NCBI GenBank assembly: GCA_036141575.1
Contig: JAYZXF010000013.1
Span: 1 to 45,531, forward strand
Length of the DNA stretch: 45,531 nucleotides
From: Pseudomonadota bacterium
GTDB lineage: Bacteria > Pseudomonadota > Alphaproteobacteria > UBA2136 > JAPKEQ01
Reading direction: 5' to 3'
Below are positions 1 through 8,356 of this stretch, in pieces; within the stretch, counting starts at the first letter, position 1; each line of letters begins with the position of its first letter. The notes under the pieces were generated by a model. It was given only the letters and a program-made list of their open reading frames with translations. It searched no databases and was not told the DNA's origin. Made by a program: the position numbers and the translations under genes.

Positions 1-858
1 ATACGGCGCCTCATGGCTGGTTGGACGCGATGTTTCAATACAACCACCTTGGTCAATTGAAATATCAACAATCACCGAACCTTCCCTCATCATCTTCACT
101 TGTTCAGCGCTCACCACTGTTGGTGCTTTACGGCCTAGTACGTACACTGCACCCACAAGCAAATCACATGTTGGCAACAGCTCATTGATGGTTTCCGTAT
201 TTGAAAGACGTGTGTTAATAGCAGGATATTTTGCCTTCACTTCTTTCAAGCGCTCTTCATTCAAGTCAAGCAGGGTTACATTTGCACCCATACCTGCAGC
301 AAGAATAGCAGCTTCCCTACCGGCAACACCTGCACCAATCACCATAACGTTACCAGCACTATGGGTAGAAATACCACCCAGAAGAACACCGCGACCACCC
401 TTAGACGAATGCAGGAAAGATGTGCCGTTTTGTGTTGCCAAGCGCCCAGCAATAGCACTCATTGGTGCAAGAAGTGGTGTTTTACCATCTTCAACAACAG
501 TTTCAAACGCAACGGCTGTCAGGCCAATATTTTTCAGGTCTTCTGTAAGCTTTGGTTCTGCTGCAAGGTGCAGGTAACAGAACAAAAGGTGATCTTTTGT
601 CAGTCTGTCAACGTCCCCTTGCTGAGGTTCTTTTACCTTTACAACCAAATCAGCCATGGCATAAAGAGCATCTGCATCTGCGCAAATACGACAGCCAGCT
701 GCTGCATAGTCATCATTACTGAAGCCTGCGCCTTCACCAGCACTGGACTCAATCCACACTGTATGGCCAGCATCAACGAGTGTCCCCGCATCAGCAGGTG
801 TCAGCGCTACGCGCATTTCAGCAGGTTTGGTTTCTTTAGGAACTCCGATATGGGTCAT
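1..858 (-). CDS. ald: Alanine dehydrogenase (3' part cut off by the window edge)
   Basis: Catalyses NAD-dependent interconversion of L-alanine with pyruvate and ammonia. The reading frame is open from an ATG at 858 to base 1 with no stop, giving 286 residues of a family usually about 370 long. Visible family marks are MRVALTP near residue 15, KVKEP around K74 and CYLHLAAE around H97 (the substrate-binding Lys and His of the family), and the NAD-binding Rossmann loop GAGVAGREAA near residue 170. It is transcribed leftward, divergent from the BI-1 gene. Identification is secure; the C-terminal part cannot be assessed. Confidence 0.95.
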   Translation of the reverse strand, partial: MTHIGVPKETKPAEMRVALTPADAGTLVDAGHTVWIESSAGEGAGFSNDDYAAAGCRICADADALYAMADLVVKVKEPQQGDVDRLTKDHLLFCYLHLAAEPKLTEDLKNIGLTAVAFETVVEDGKTPLLAPMSAIAGRLATQNGTSFLHSSKGGRGVLLGGISTHSAGNVMVIGAGVAGREAAILAAGMGANVTLLDLNEERLKEVKAKYPAINTRLSNTETINELLPTCDLLVGAVYVLGRKAPTVVSAEQVKMMREGSVIVDISIDQGGCIETSRPTSHEAPY

Positions 859-959
859 ATTCGTACCCCTTCATTTCAAAAGGTTTCAGATAAATAGGAC
901 GAGTCTTGTTCGGTTTTTATTGATTTTTTGGCGTAATGCCTCAATATATCCCTATACAA

Positions 960-977
960 GCACGTATATTACCGTGC
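960..977. repeat. Short inverted repeat between ald and the BI-1 gene
   Basis: GCACG and CGTGC arms separated by eight AT-rich bases, 36 bases upstream of the BI-1 start. It could be an operator or a 5' leader hairpin. The arms are only five bases long, so chance is possible. Confidence 0.25.
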
Positions 978-1012
978 GATGATAATGAAATTTAAACAAA
1001 AGGACAAATGAA

Positions 1013-1726
1013 ATGAATATGTCTCACGCTGCATCAACAGTACGCACAAATGACGCCGCTGTTGCTGCATATATGCGCATGATTTTCAACTACATGACTG
1101 GTGGAGTTGCCCTAAGTGGCCTTGTTGCCTTCCTTACAATTAACTCTCCAGGTCTGCTTCAAGTTGCTGTAAACCCAGCGACTCAGCTTATCTTTATGGT
1201 TCTTTGGATTGGTTCTGGCTTTGTAATGGCTGGCCTAATTAACCGCCTACAGCCTGCTGTTGCGCTAGGCTTGTTTGCATTCTTTAGTGCTTTGACAGGG
1301 TTTGCTCTCGCACCTATCGCTCTTGTTTACACAGGCGCAAGTGTTTTTCTAGCCTTCTTTACAGCTGCAGGCATGTTTGCTGGTGCAAGTGCTTACGGTT
1401 ACGTAACAGGTAAATCACTTTCTGGTTGGGGTAACTTCCTAATGATGGGTGTCTGGGGCCTATTCTTCGCTGTGATTATCAACATTGTTGGTAGCCTTAT
1501 GGGCTTCCAGATGAGCGGCCTAGACTTCATGATTAGTCTTCTTGCTGTTCCTTTATTTGCAGGTCTTACAGCTTACGAAACAAACATGCTACGTGATATG
1601 TACCATCAGCACGCTGGTGATGATGTATCAACGGCACGTCGCGCGATCTACGGTGCTTACACACTTTACGTTAACTTCGTAATTATGTTTATCCACCTAC
1701 TTCAGCTGATTGGCGAGCGTCGATAG
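1013..1726 (+). CDS. Bax inhibitor-1 (BI-1/YbhL/YccA) family membrane protein
   Basis: A 237-residue, very hydrophobic protein with about seven membrane helices, the usual size and topology of bacterial BI-1 proteins. The N-terminus (about 25 residues) is soluble and is followed by evenly spaced hydrophobic segments. The C-terminal part has the family's conserved LTAYETNMLRDMY stretch near residue 185. Bacterial members have been linked to calcium leak and to FtsH-dependent membrane quality control; the role here is inferred from family only. An AAAGGA ribosome site precedes the ATG. It is followed directly by a strong terminator. Confidence 0.93.
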   Translation: MNMSHAASTVRTNDAAVAAYMRMIFNYMTGGVALSGLVAFLTINSPGLLQVAVNPATQLIFMVLWIGSGFVMAGLINRLQPAVALGLFAFFSALTGFALAPIALVYTGASVFLAFFTAAGMFAGASAYGYVTGKSLSGWGNFLMMGVWGLFFAVIINIVGSLMGFQMSGLDFMISLLAVPLFAGLTAYETNMLRDMYHQHAGDDVSTARRAIYGAYTLYVNFVIMFIHLLQLIGERR

Positions 1727-1739
1727 CATAAAGCTCTCA

Positions 1740-1770
1740 AAAAAGGCTACCCACCTGGGTAGCTTTTTTT
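1740..1770 (+). terminator. Rho-independent terminator of the BI-1 gene
   Basis: Stem GCTACCCA / TGGGTAGC with a two-base loop, flanked by an A-run and followed by seven T. It ends only two bases before the next proposed start codon. Confidence 0.9.
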
Positions 1771-1772
1771 AT

Positions 1773-2402
1773 ATGATGAACTTTATGAGCTTTTCAAAAT
1801 TACATTTTTACCTCACTGTCCTTGCTATTACAGCAGTTTTTTTATTCCTTACGTTTCATGAATCTCCAGTAAAACAACCTGATGGAATCCTTATAAAAAA
1901 AGAACCTCTACAAGAACAAACATCTGAACTCCCTTTTAAGAAAGGAAAGTTTTTAATTACACCTCTACAATATTATAAACTCCGTGCGAGAGTTCTTGGT
2001 AAAAAACATTACAGGTTTTCAAAATGGGCAGACCTTTCCCCTGTAGACCTTGCTTTAGGCTGGGATGTTATGAGCTCTAATTTTTATTTAGATCAGTTAA
2101 AAATTAAGCAAGCGCGCCGTTGGTACTATGTAAAGTGGGGCAATTCTGCTGCTGTTTCAGAACAGAAAATTTTTAATAACAGCGCGAATGTTCACATTCT
2201 CCCAGCAAATGAGCATGTGGCAACTATGGTTAAAAAATTCAAAGAAGGCACACTTGTTGATTTACAAGGATATTTAGTTCGTGTTGATGACGAAGAAAAG
2301 AATCGTTGGTGGATATCCTCTCAGAGCCGAACAGACAGAGGTGATGGGTCTTGTGAAGTTTTTTATGTAACACAAGCAAGCTTTACCTACTCCGACAAAT
2401 AA
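1773..2402 (+). CDS. Unnamed membrane-anchored protein with a conserved C-terminal domain
   Basis: About 209 residues: one N-terminal membrane helix (roughly residues 10-28), then a soluble, probably periplasmic domain. Striking segments are KWADLSPVDLALGWDVMSS, the tandem tryptophans in RRWYYVKWG, and a C-terminal GYLVRVDDEEKNRWW followed by SRTDRGDGSCEVFYV. I believe this matches a family of unnamed proteobacterial proteins, but I know of no function. The start is uncertain: ATGs at 1773, 1776 and 1785 are in frame, none has a clear ribosome site, and the terminator of the preceding gene ends at 1770. The frame is also open upstream to a TTG at 1710, which is unlikely because it lies inside the BI-1 gene. 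It converges with rho. Confidence 0.8.
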   Translation: MMNFMSFSKLHFYLTVLAITAVFLFLTFHESPVKQPDGILIKKEPLQEQTSELPFKKGKFLITPLQYYKLRARVLGKKHYRFSKWADLSPVDLALGWDVMSSNFYLDQLKIKQARRWYYVKWGNSAAVSEQKIFNNSANVHILPANEHVATMVKKFKEGTLVDLQGYLVRVDDEEKNRWWISSQSRTDRGDGSCEVFYVTQASFTYSDK

Positions 2403-2426
2403 AACCCCCGCTACTGCGAGGGCTTT
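2401..2426 (-). terminator. Terminator downstream of rho
   Basis: Read on the minus strand: CCCTCGC, loop AGTA, GCGGGGG, then T-run. It has one G-T wobble on this strand. On the plus strand the same hairpin carries a C-A mismatch, so it serves rho better than the upstream convergent gene. Confidence 0.75.
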
Positions 2427-2441
2427 AAACTTTTTGAGAAC

Positions 2442-3704
2442 TTACTTGTTCATGCTTTGGAAGAACTCTGCGTTGTTCTTCGTTGCACGCATCTTACCAA
2501 GTAGGAACTCCATAGATTCTACAGGGTTCATTGGCTGAAGAATACGACGCAGCAACCATGTACGCTGTAGATCGTCCTTACCAATCAGAAGCTCTTCTTT
2601 ACGTGTACCAGACTTAGTAATATCTACCGCTGGGTATGTACGTTTTTCAACAAGCTTACGATCTAGCCAGATTTCACTGTTACCTGTTCCTTTGAATTCT
2701 TCAAAGATCACTTCATCCATACGAGAACCTGTTTCAATAAGAGCCGTTGCAATAATTGTAAGAGAGCCACCCTCTTCCACATTACGCGCCGCACCAAAGA
2801 AACGCTTTGGACGTTGTAGAGCATGTGCATCCACACCACCCGTTAAAACTTTACCAGAGCTTGGCACAACTGTGTTGTAAGCACGAGCAAGACGTGTCAA
2901 AGAGTCAAGAAGGATGACAACATCCTTACCTTGCTCAACAAGGCGTTTCGCTTTTTCAATCACCATTTCACTCACTTGGACGTGACGGCTTGCAGGCTCA
3001 TCAAACGTAGAAGAAACAACTTCACCTTTTACGTTACGCTGCATGTCTGTTACTTCCTCAGGACGCTCATCAATCAGAAGAACAATCGTGTGAACGTCAG
3101 GTTGAGTCTTCTCAATTGCGTGAGCAATAGACTGAAGCATCATTGTTTTACCAGCTTTTGGTGGGGCAACAAGCATTGCACGTTGACCTTTACCAATTGG
3201 AGCGACAAGATCAATGATACGACCTGTCATGTTCTTTTTATCTGTTGGGTCGTCACCTTCAAGGTTGAACTTCTCGTTCGGGTAAAGTGGAGTAAGCTTC
3301 TCAAAGTTACGACGAGACTTAGAATTTTTAGGGTTTTCGTAGTTAATCGTCTCAAGTTTAAGCAGAGCAAAGTAACGCTCACCTGGGTTAGGTGGACGTA
3401 CAGAACCTGTAATCGTATCACCAGTTCTTAGACCGTAACGACGAATCTGACTTGGAGAAACATAAATATCTTCTTGTACAGGGAAGTAGTTACTGTCTGG
3501 AGAACGCAAGAAACCAAAACCATCTTGTAGAACTTCAAGAACACCTTCTGCTTTTACATCACGCTCTTCTTCTGGAATTGCTTTGACAATTTCAAACATG
3601 ATTTCTTGGCGTTTCATGGCTGCTGGGTCATCAATACCCATAGCTGAAGCCACTTCAATAAGCTCTTCTGTGCTTTTGTTTTTTAGTTCACTTAGGTGTT
3701 TCAT
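2442..3704 (-). CDS. rho: Transcription termination factor Rho
   Basis: Hexameric RNA-dependent ATPase that ends transcription. At 420 residues it has the normal length. Domains: N-terminal Rho_N helices (1-45), cold-shock-like primary RNA-binding domain with DGFGFLRSP at 61-69, then the RecA-type ATPase with Walker A APPKAGKT at 180-187 and Walker B VILLDSLT at 263-270. The Q-loop region and the [14 protein letters not shown] segment around 283-296 are intact. It lies downstream of hemJ and hemE on the same strand, a standard alphaproteobacterial order, but the 133-base gap to hemJ leaves room for its own promoter. Confidence 0.99.
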   Translation of the reverse strand: MKHLSELKNKSTEELIEVASAMGIDDPAAMKRQEIMFEIVKAIPEEERDVKAEGVLEVLQDGFGFLRSPDSNYFPVQEDIYVSPSQIRRYGLRTGDTITGSVRPPNPGERYFALLKLETINYENPKNSKSRRNFEKLTPLYPNEKFNLEGDDPTDKKNMTGRIIDLVAPIGKGQRAMLVAPPKAGKTMMLQSIAHAIEKTQPDVHTIVLLIDERPEEVTDMQRNVKGEVVSSTFDEPASRHVQVSEMVIEKAKRLVEQGKDVVILLDSLTRLARAYNTVVPSSGKVLTGGVDAHALQRPKRFFGAARNVEEGGSLTIIATALIETGSRMDEVIFEEFKGTGNSEIWLDRKLVEKRTYPAVDITKSGTRKEELLIGKDDLQRTWLLRRILQPMNPVESMEFLLGKMRATKNNAEFFQSMNK

Positions 3705-3837
3705 TAGATTTTGTATCTGCTTTTGATTGATTAAATGGAAATTTGTTTACTTAATTTTGAAATTTGCAGCGTCTGGAGATGCACTGATACGTTCATTTAA
3801 AATGGATTGTGTGCAGCCGTCAAGCTTTTTGTGATCC

Positions 3838-4263
3838 TTAGAAAGGTTTTGTCACAGCAAGAATCACCACAATAATAAGGAAAAGTGTTGGTACTTCATT
3901 TAAAATTCTAAAGTATTTGCCAGACTTTTCCACCCGATCAGCCTGAACTTCACGGTTATATTTAATAAGAATCATATGGTAAATCGTTAAAAGAACCACG
4001 CATGTAAGCTTCACATGAATCCAACCCTGTTCAAACAGGTAAGGATTTTGGATAAGAAGGATCAAACCAAAGATCCAAGACACAATGGCTGCAGGTGTTG
4101 TGATGTAGTTTAAAAGCTTATAAGACATTGTTTGTAGAACTTGCTTAGTCTCTTCTGTCTTTGCACGTTCAACGTAATACACAAAGATACGTGGCAAATA
4201 GAACAAACCAGCAAACCAGCAAACAATGGCAATAATATGAAGAGCTTTAAACGTTAGGTACAT
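3838..4263 (-). CDS. hemJ: Protoporphyrinogen oxidase HemJ
   Basis: Membrane protein of 141 residues that oxidises protoporphyrinogen IX to protoporphyrin IX, the penultimate heme step, in many Alphaproteobacteria. It has four hydrophobic helices, starting with the typical MYLTFKALHIIAIVCWFAGL, whose conserved His is expected to bind heme. The start lies two bases after the hemE stop, so both are almost certainly one transcript. Length and N-terminus match the family closely. Confidence 0.95.
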   Translation of the reverse strand: MYLTFKALHIIAIVCWFAGLFYLPRIFVYYVERAKTEETKQVLQTMSYKLLNYITTPAAIVSWIFGLILLIQNPYLFEQGWIHVKLTCVVLLTIYHMILIKYNREVQADRVEKSGKYFRILNEVPTLFLIIVVILAVTKPF

Positions 4264-4265
4264 CT

Positions 4266-5303
4266 TTATTTCCCTTGTACCGCTTCAACCATAGCCTGAA
4301 CATTTTGGGTAGGTGTTTTAGGTGTAACACCATGGCCAAGGTTAAAGATGTATCGCTGTGTAGGGTCTACCTTAAGAAGTGTATCTTCTACATGAGCTTT
4401 TACTGTTTCAGGATCTGTCATCAGTACCATAGGATCCATGTTTCCTTGTAGGGTTACATGCTTTTGGAGATGAGCCACATGCTCAAGTGGTGTTGAATAA
4501 TCCACACCAAGACCGTCAAACAGGTCACCAAATCGTTCTATCATCATTTCTAGGGTACGACTGTCCACACCACGAGGAAATAGAATAATCGGCGTCTCAG
4601 GGTGTTTATCTTTAAGTAGACGACACATTTCTTGAAGAGGGTTCATCACCGCGTCTTCGAACAACACAGCCGGTACTGAAGCTGCCCAGCTATCAAAAAT
4701 TTGTAGAACCTGAGCGCCTGCTTCAACCTGTTTGCTGAGATAATCTGCTGAAATGCGTGCAAGATTCAGCATTTCTTCTGCCCAAAGAGAAGGATTTTGA
4801 AACGCCCAAGTTTTGAGGTTATCAATACTCTTAGAAGGTTTTGCATCTGTCATATATGCTGCCACCGTCCAAGGTGCACCACAAAAACCAATAAGCGTTT
4901 TATCATCTTCTAAATTTTCACGAATAGAAGAAACAGCCTTATACACAGGATCTAAATGTTGGTGATATGTATCCTTACTCACTTTAAAGTAATTTGAGAA
5001 CTCTTGAAGTGTACTTGCACGTCCAAGAACAGGGCCTTCCCCAGCTTCAAATCTTAAGCTCATACCAAGAGCATGGGGAATAACAAGGATATCACTAAAG
5101 AGAATTGCTGCATCAAAAGCAAAACGTCTTAAAGGCTGAAGTGTGACTTCTGTTGCATACTTAGGTGTATAGCTTAAAGTTAAGAAGTCACCTGCTTCTG
5201 CTCTAAGTTCTCTATATTCAGGAAGGTAACGACCTGCTTGTCTCATCATCCAACAAGGAGGTGTTTCATGTGTAGATCCATGGAGTGTGTTTAATAGTTT
5301 CAT
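4266..5303 (-). CDS. hemE: Uroporphyrinogen decarboxylase
   Basis: Converts uroporphyrinogen III to coproporphyrinogen III in the cytoplasm. The protein has 345 residues, normal for the family. Recognisable segments are WMMRQAGRYLPEYRELR near residue 18, the FSDILVIPHALG substrate loop near residue 70, GFCGAPWTVAAYM near residue 138, and FNLGHGVTPKTP near the C-terminus. It is the first gene of the leftward hemE-hemJ(-rho) group and abuts the probable origin, an arrangement known from Caulobacter and Rickettsia. Confidence 0.99.
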   Translation of the reverse strand: MKLLNTLHGSTHETPPCWMMRQAGRYLPEYRELRAEAGDFLTLSYTPKYATEVTLQPLRRFAFDAAILFSDILVIPHALGMSLRFEAGEGPVLGRASTLQEFSNYFKVSKDTYHQHLDPVYKAVSSIRENLEDDKTLIGFCGAPWTVAAYMTDAKPSKSIDNLKTWAFQNPSLWAEEMLNLARISADYLSKQVEAGAQVLQIFDSWAASVPAVLFEDAVMNPLQEMCRLLKDKHPETPIILFPRGVDSRTLEMMIERFGDLFDGLGVDYSTPLEHVAHLQKHVTLQGNMDPMVLMTDPETVKAHVEDTLLKVDPTQRYIFNLGHGVTPKTPTQNVQAMVEAVQGK

Positions 5304-5364
5304 AAGTTCACACTATACGAAACTTTCTTTTAATTCTAGTCCACATGTGCAGGTTTATTCATCG

Positions 5365-5382
5365 TTAGAATTTAACTTCTAA
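5365..5382. repeat. Inverted repeat inside the probable origin
   Basis: TTAGAA, six-base spacer TTTAAC, TTCTAA. It lies between two weak DnaA boxes and next to the AT-rich block. It may be a regulator site or part of an origin structure. Confidence 0.3.
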
Positions 5383-5592
5383 ACAATCCACATCTACGGA
5401 CTATAAAATAATATATATAAATATATAAAAAATAATTTTTATATTAAGACACAGGGATAATAAGGATAACTTTTATTTAGTTTTTAACATAAAGGACTTA
5501 CATGCATCTTCCACCTTGGAAAACTTCTGTAAATCTATGTGGAGAATTGTGTGTAAAAATATGAGCCTTTTTGAGGGCGTAAGTTTTCACCG

Positions 5593-5601
5593 TTATCCAC
5601 A
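5593..5601 (+). promoter_or_regulatory. Perfect DnaA box 1
   Basis: TTATCCACA, identical to the bacterial consensus. It faces the second perfect box 13 bases away, in opposite orientation. Confidence 0.85.
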
Positions 5602-5614
5602 GGCTTTTTCTTTT

Positions 5615-5623
5615 TGTGGATAA
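5615..5623 (-). promoter_or_regulatory. Perfect DnaA box 2 (inverted)
   Basis: TGTGGATAA on the plus strand, i.e. TTATCCACA on the minus strand. Together with box 1 it forms an inverted pair about 80 bases before the Tim44-like start. Confidence 0.85.
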
Positions 5624-5703
5624 ATCCGTAAAATGAGCCTTGAGAAAAGAAGACGAAGTGAGTACTCTTGGGGTGAATAGGTTATCTAATAAAGGGAAGA
5701 ACA

Positions 5704-6300
5704 ATGCAAGAAGGCCTTACTTTAATCGATTTTATTTTCCTCATTGTTGTTGGAATCTTTGTATTTTCGAGATTTTTCCAAACAAAACTTCCTAAGGATG
5801 ACAAAAAGAAAGAGAAACCACCTCTCAAAACATTTATTGGCTCAACAGAGGATGATTTTGTTCAAGCCACTAAAGTTGTTCCTCTTAAATCTAAGAAGAA
5901 GGACGATAAACCTCTTACAGGTGTGGATAAACTTAAGTCTATGGATCCTTTCTTTAAAGAAGGTAAGTTCCTGAAGGGAGCTGATAATGCCTTTAAAATG
6001 TACTACGAATCTCTTAAAGATGATGATGAAGAATTTCTTGAAGACTTCCTTTCTCCACGTCTCATGGATGAAACCCGTGATTACCTCGATTCAAACCCGA
6101 AAGGTCTTAAGCTTGTTGATAAGATCAAAACATCAAGCATTGTGAATGCGGACGTAAAAGGTCGTACTGCTTTTGTTGATGTGATGTTTGATGTCTCATT
6201 TGATGATAAGTCATCTGAAAAAGTGATTTGGACACTAGCACGTCCTGTGGACAGTGATGATCCAAACTGGGACTTGGATAAAATCCAAAAACCTTCTTAG
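5704..6300 (+). CDS. Tim44-like domain protein
   Basis: 198 residues: one N-terminal membrane helix (about 7-25), a charged Lys-rich linker, and a C-terminal Tim44-like domain from about residue 75, beginning with DPFFKEGKFLKGADNAF. Bacterial relatives of the mitochondrial import subunit Tim44 sit at the inner membrane; in Alphaproteobacteria the family is called TimA, of uncertain role. An AAAGGGAAG ribosome site precedes the ATG. It is the first rightward gene beside the probable origin and is followed 12 bases later by mltA, so they are likely cotranscribed. Confidence 0.88.
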   Translation: MQEGLTLIDFIFLIVVGIFVFSRFFQTKLPKDDKKKEKPPLKTFIGSTEDDFVQATKVVPLKSKKKDDKPLTGVDKLKSMDPFFKEGKFLKGADNAFKMYYESLKDDDEEFLEDFLSPRLMDETRDYLDSNPKGLKLVDKIKTSSIVNADVKGRTAFVDVMFDVSFDDKSSEKVIWTLARPVDSDDPNWDLDKIQKPS

Positions 6301-6312
6301 GGGTTAAACCTC

Positions 6313-7386
6313 ATGAAAAAACTTTATGCCGCAGCTTTTTGTTCTGTTGCTCTTGTTGGATGTGAACAAACATCTATAAAAGAAGTGTCTTGGGATTCTT
6401 ATAAAGAGCAAGATATCCAGTATGCCTATACAAATATTCTTGCATTCTGCGAAAAATCTAAAAAGGGCCCTACTTTTGTAGCGGGAGAATCTTTTGATTT
6501 TAAGCCTGCTTGTAAAAGCCTTAAAGAAGATTCATCACTGGAAACCTTTAAAGCAGTGTTTACCCCTGCTGAAATTCATAAGACAAAGAATCAATTTTTC
6601 CGTAAGCCATCTGCAAAGGTCACTGCTTATTATACCCCTGCCCTAAGTGGGTCTTATACAAAGACAGAAACATATAACGTTCCAGTACATTCAAAACCAA
6701 AAAATCTTGTTCAAATTCATACCAAGCTTTTTGATGAAGATGAAAGCAATGTTTGGATTGGTATGATTCAAGGAAATAAAGTGGTGCCTTATTATGAACG
6801 CGCTGAAATTGAACAAATGAACGGTGATGTTCTCTTCTATACAGATAGCCTTGTTGATAAGTTCTTCCTTCAAGTGCAAGGCTCAGGCTATGTGAATTTT
6901 GAAAATGGTGAAAAGAAGCTTGCCGCTTTTGCTGCTCATAATGGAAAACCTTATACAAGTATTGGTAAAGTTCTTGTTGATGACGGTGAGCTCACACTAG
7001 AAAACGCAGATATGTTTTCTATTAAATCTTGGATTCAAGGGAACCCTGAGCAAATGAAACCTCTCTTTAATACCAATCCTCGCTATATCTTCTTTGGTTG
7101 GGGTAGAGATGTGAAAGGGTCCTCTAAAAAAACATTAGAAGCATTTAGAAGCGCTGCCATTGATCCAAAAACGATGAGCTACGGCCTACCGTTTATCCTT
7201 AAAACAACACGTACTGTTGATAATACAGAACAAACATATAGGCTCCGTGCAGATGATACAGGTGGGGCAATCAAAGGTGTTGGCCGGGTGGATATCTATG
7301 CTGGTGATGGCAAAGAAGCTGAAAAAATGGCGGCTCATCAAAATAGTGATGGAGAAATGGTTGTCTTTTTACCAAGAGCGTTGTAG
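6313..7386 (+). CDS. mltA: Membrane-bound lytic murein transglycosylase A
   Basis: Cleaves peptidoglycan to form 1,6-anhydromuramyl ends. 357 residues with a lipoprotein signal ending LVGC (Cys17), so it should be outer-membrane anchored. The MltA domain covers about 100-260 (LTAYYTP-like KVTAYYTPALSGSY near 97; FFLQVQGSGYV near 185), and the C-terminal 3D domain carries DDTGGAIKGVGRVDIYAGDG near residue 315, with the family's catalytic Asp region intact. It follows the Tim44-like gene, a usual alphaproteobacterial pairing. Confidence 0.96.
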   Translation: MKKLYAAAFCSVALVGCEQTSIKEVSWDSYKEQDIQYAYTNILAFCEKSKKGPTFVAGESFDFKPACKSLKEDSSLETFKAVFTPAEIHKTKNQFFRKPSAKVTAYYTPALSGSYTKTETYNVPVHSKPKNLVQIHTKLFDEDESNVWIGMIQGNKVVPYYERAEIEQMNGDVLFYTDSLVDKFFLQVQGSGYVNFENGEKKLAAFAAHNGKPYTSIGKVLVDDGELTLENADMFSIKSWIQGNPEQMKPLFNTNPRYIFFGWGRDVKGSSKKTLEAFRSAAIDPKTMSYGLPFILKTTRTVDNTEQTYRLRADDTGGAIKGVGRVDIYAGDGKEAEKMAAHQNSDGEMVVFLPRAL

Positions 7387-7420
7387 CGTGTGCTCATAAA
7401 CAGAAGGAACACATATCCTC

Positions 7421-8356
7421 ATGAAAACGCTAAAACTTGGTACACGTCGTAGTAAACTTGCTCTTGTTCAAGCAAACCTTGTGAAAAAACACATTGAAGA
7501 TGCGTGCCATGATATTCAAGTTGAGATTGTTGAGTTTGTCACCACTGGTGACCGTTCACAGGCTTGGGGAAACAGAGCAAAGTTGAGTGGTAAAGGTGAT
7601 TTTACCAAAGAAATTGAAGACGCTCTTCTTGATAAATCTATAGATCTTGCAGCACACTCTATGAAAGATGTTCCTGTTCACCTTCCAGAAGGGCTTGAAA
7701 TTAAAGCTGTACTTCCGCGTCACGATCCAAGAGATGTTTATATTTCAAATAAATATGACTTTGAAAAACTTCCAGCAAAGGCTGCTGTTGGTACTGGCGC
7801 TATTCGCCGTGTTTCACAATTGAAAAACATGTTTCCAGATTTGAATATTCAACCGATTCGCGGAAATGTAGAAACACGTATCCAAAAAATGAAAGATGGT
7901 GAATTTGACGCCATTATCCTTGCAAAAGCTGGGCTAGACCTTCTTGGACTACAAAAAGAAATTCATACTGTTTTTGAACCTGACCTTATGTTGCCGGCTC
8001 TTGCGCAAGGTATTGTTGGTGTTGAATGTCGCAGCGATGATGATGTAGCACTTGAAGCGCTTTCTGCCATTAACCATGCAGAAACATGGGCCTGTGTAAC
8101 AGCAGAACGCTCTCTCCTTGAAAAACTTGGTGGAGATTGTAAAACGCCTGTTGCTGGATACTGTCAGGCCACGGCTGGCGGAAACCTTCGTTTGATTGCA
8201 ATGGTTTCTTCAATGGATGGCCAAACTGTGTTCCGTGCCCGTGAAAAAATGCCAGTAGAAGATCCATATACTCTTGGCCAACATGTTGCTGATGTTCTTA
8301 TAGAGCAAGGTGCAGATAAAGTGATTGCAGAATGCAAAGCCGCATTATCATCGTAG
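7421..8356 (+). CDS. hemC: Porphobilinogen deaminase (hydroxymethylbilane synthase)
   Basis: Joins four porphobilinogens into hydroxymethylbilane. 311 residues, normal length. N-terminal LKLGTRRSKLALVQANLV, the central HSMKDVP and GAIRRVSQL motifs, and the cofactor-binding loop LGGDCKTPVAGY with Cys240, which should carry the dipyrromethane cofactor. An AGAAGGA ribosome site is present. The end overlaps hemD by 25 bases, indicating translational coupling. Confidence 0.98.
   Translation: MKTLKLGTRRSKLALVQANLVKKHIEDACHDIQVEIVEFVTTGDRSQAWGNRAKLSGKGDFTKEIEDALLDKSIDLAAHSMKDVPVHLPEGLEIKAVLPRHDPRDVYISNKYDFEKLPAKAAVGTGAIRRVSQLKNMFPDLNIQPIRGNVETRIQKMKDGEFDAIILAKAGLDLLGLQKEIHTVFEPDLMLPALAQGIVGVECRSDDDVALEALSAINHAETWACVTAERSLLEKLGGDCKTPVAGYCQATAGGNLRLIAMVSSMDGQTVFRAREKMPVEDPYTLGQHVADVLIEQGADKVIAECKAALSS

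Larger units (their letters stand above)
5304..5703. other. Probable chromosomal replication origin (oriC)
   Basis: A 400-base gene-free stretch between hemE (leftward) and the Tim44-like gene (rightward). It contains two perfect DnaA boxes (TTATCCACA at 5593-5601 and its reverse complement at 5615-5623), an 8/9 match at 5538-5546 (TGTGGAGAA) and 7/9 matches at 5337-5345 and 5384-5392. Bases 5401-5450 are almost pure A/T and are a good unwinding element. The hemE side is where the origin lies in Caulobacter and Rickettsia. A 68-codon leftward open frame at 5498-5704 crosses this region but looks non-coding. Confidence 0.8.

Noticed and set aside
361-897. Plus-strand frame of 178 codons
   Set aside because: It is the reverse shadow of the alanine dehydrogenase gene, whose motifs are unmistakable.
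1710-1772. TTG start at 1710 for the unnamed membrane-anchored protein
   Set aside because: It would overlap the BI-1 gene and translate through its terminator hairpin, placing charged residues before the membrane helix.
5262-5277. parS-like sequence in hemE (TGTTTCATGTGTAGAT)
   Set aside because: Only 11 of 16 matches; one arm is lost.
5365-5390. CtrA site in the origin
   Set aside because: TTAA-N7-TTAA spacing is not met; only one half-site is present.
5498-5704. Leftward 68-codon frame in the candidate origin
   Set aside because: It covers both perfect DnaA boxes, lacks a recognisable domain and looks like chance in an AT-rich gap.
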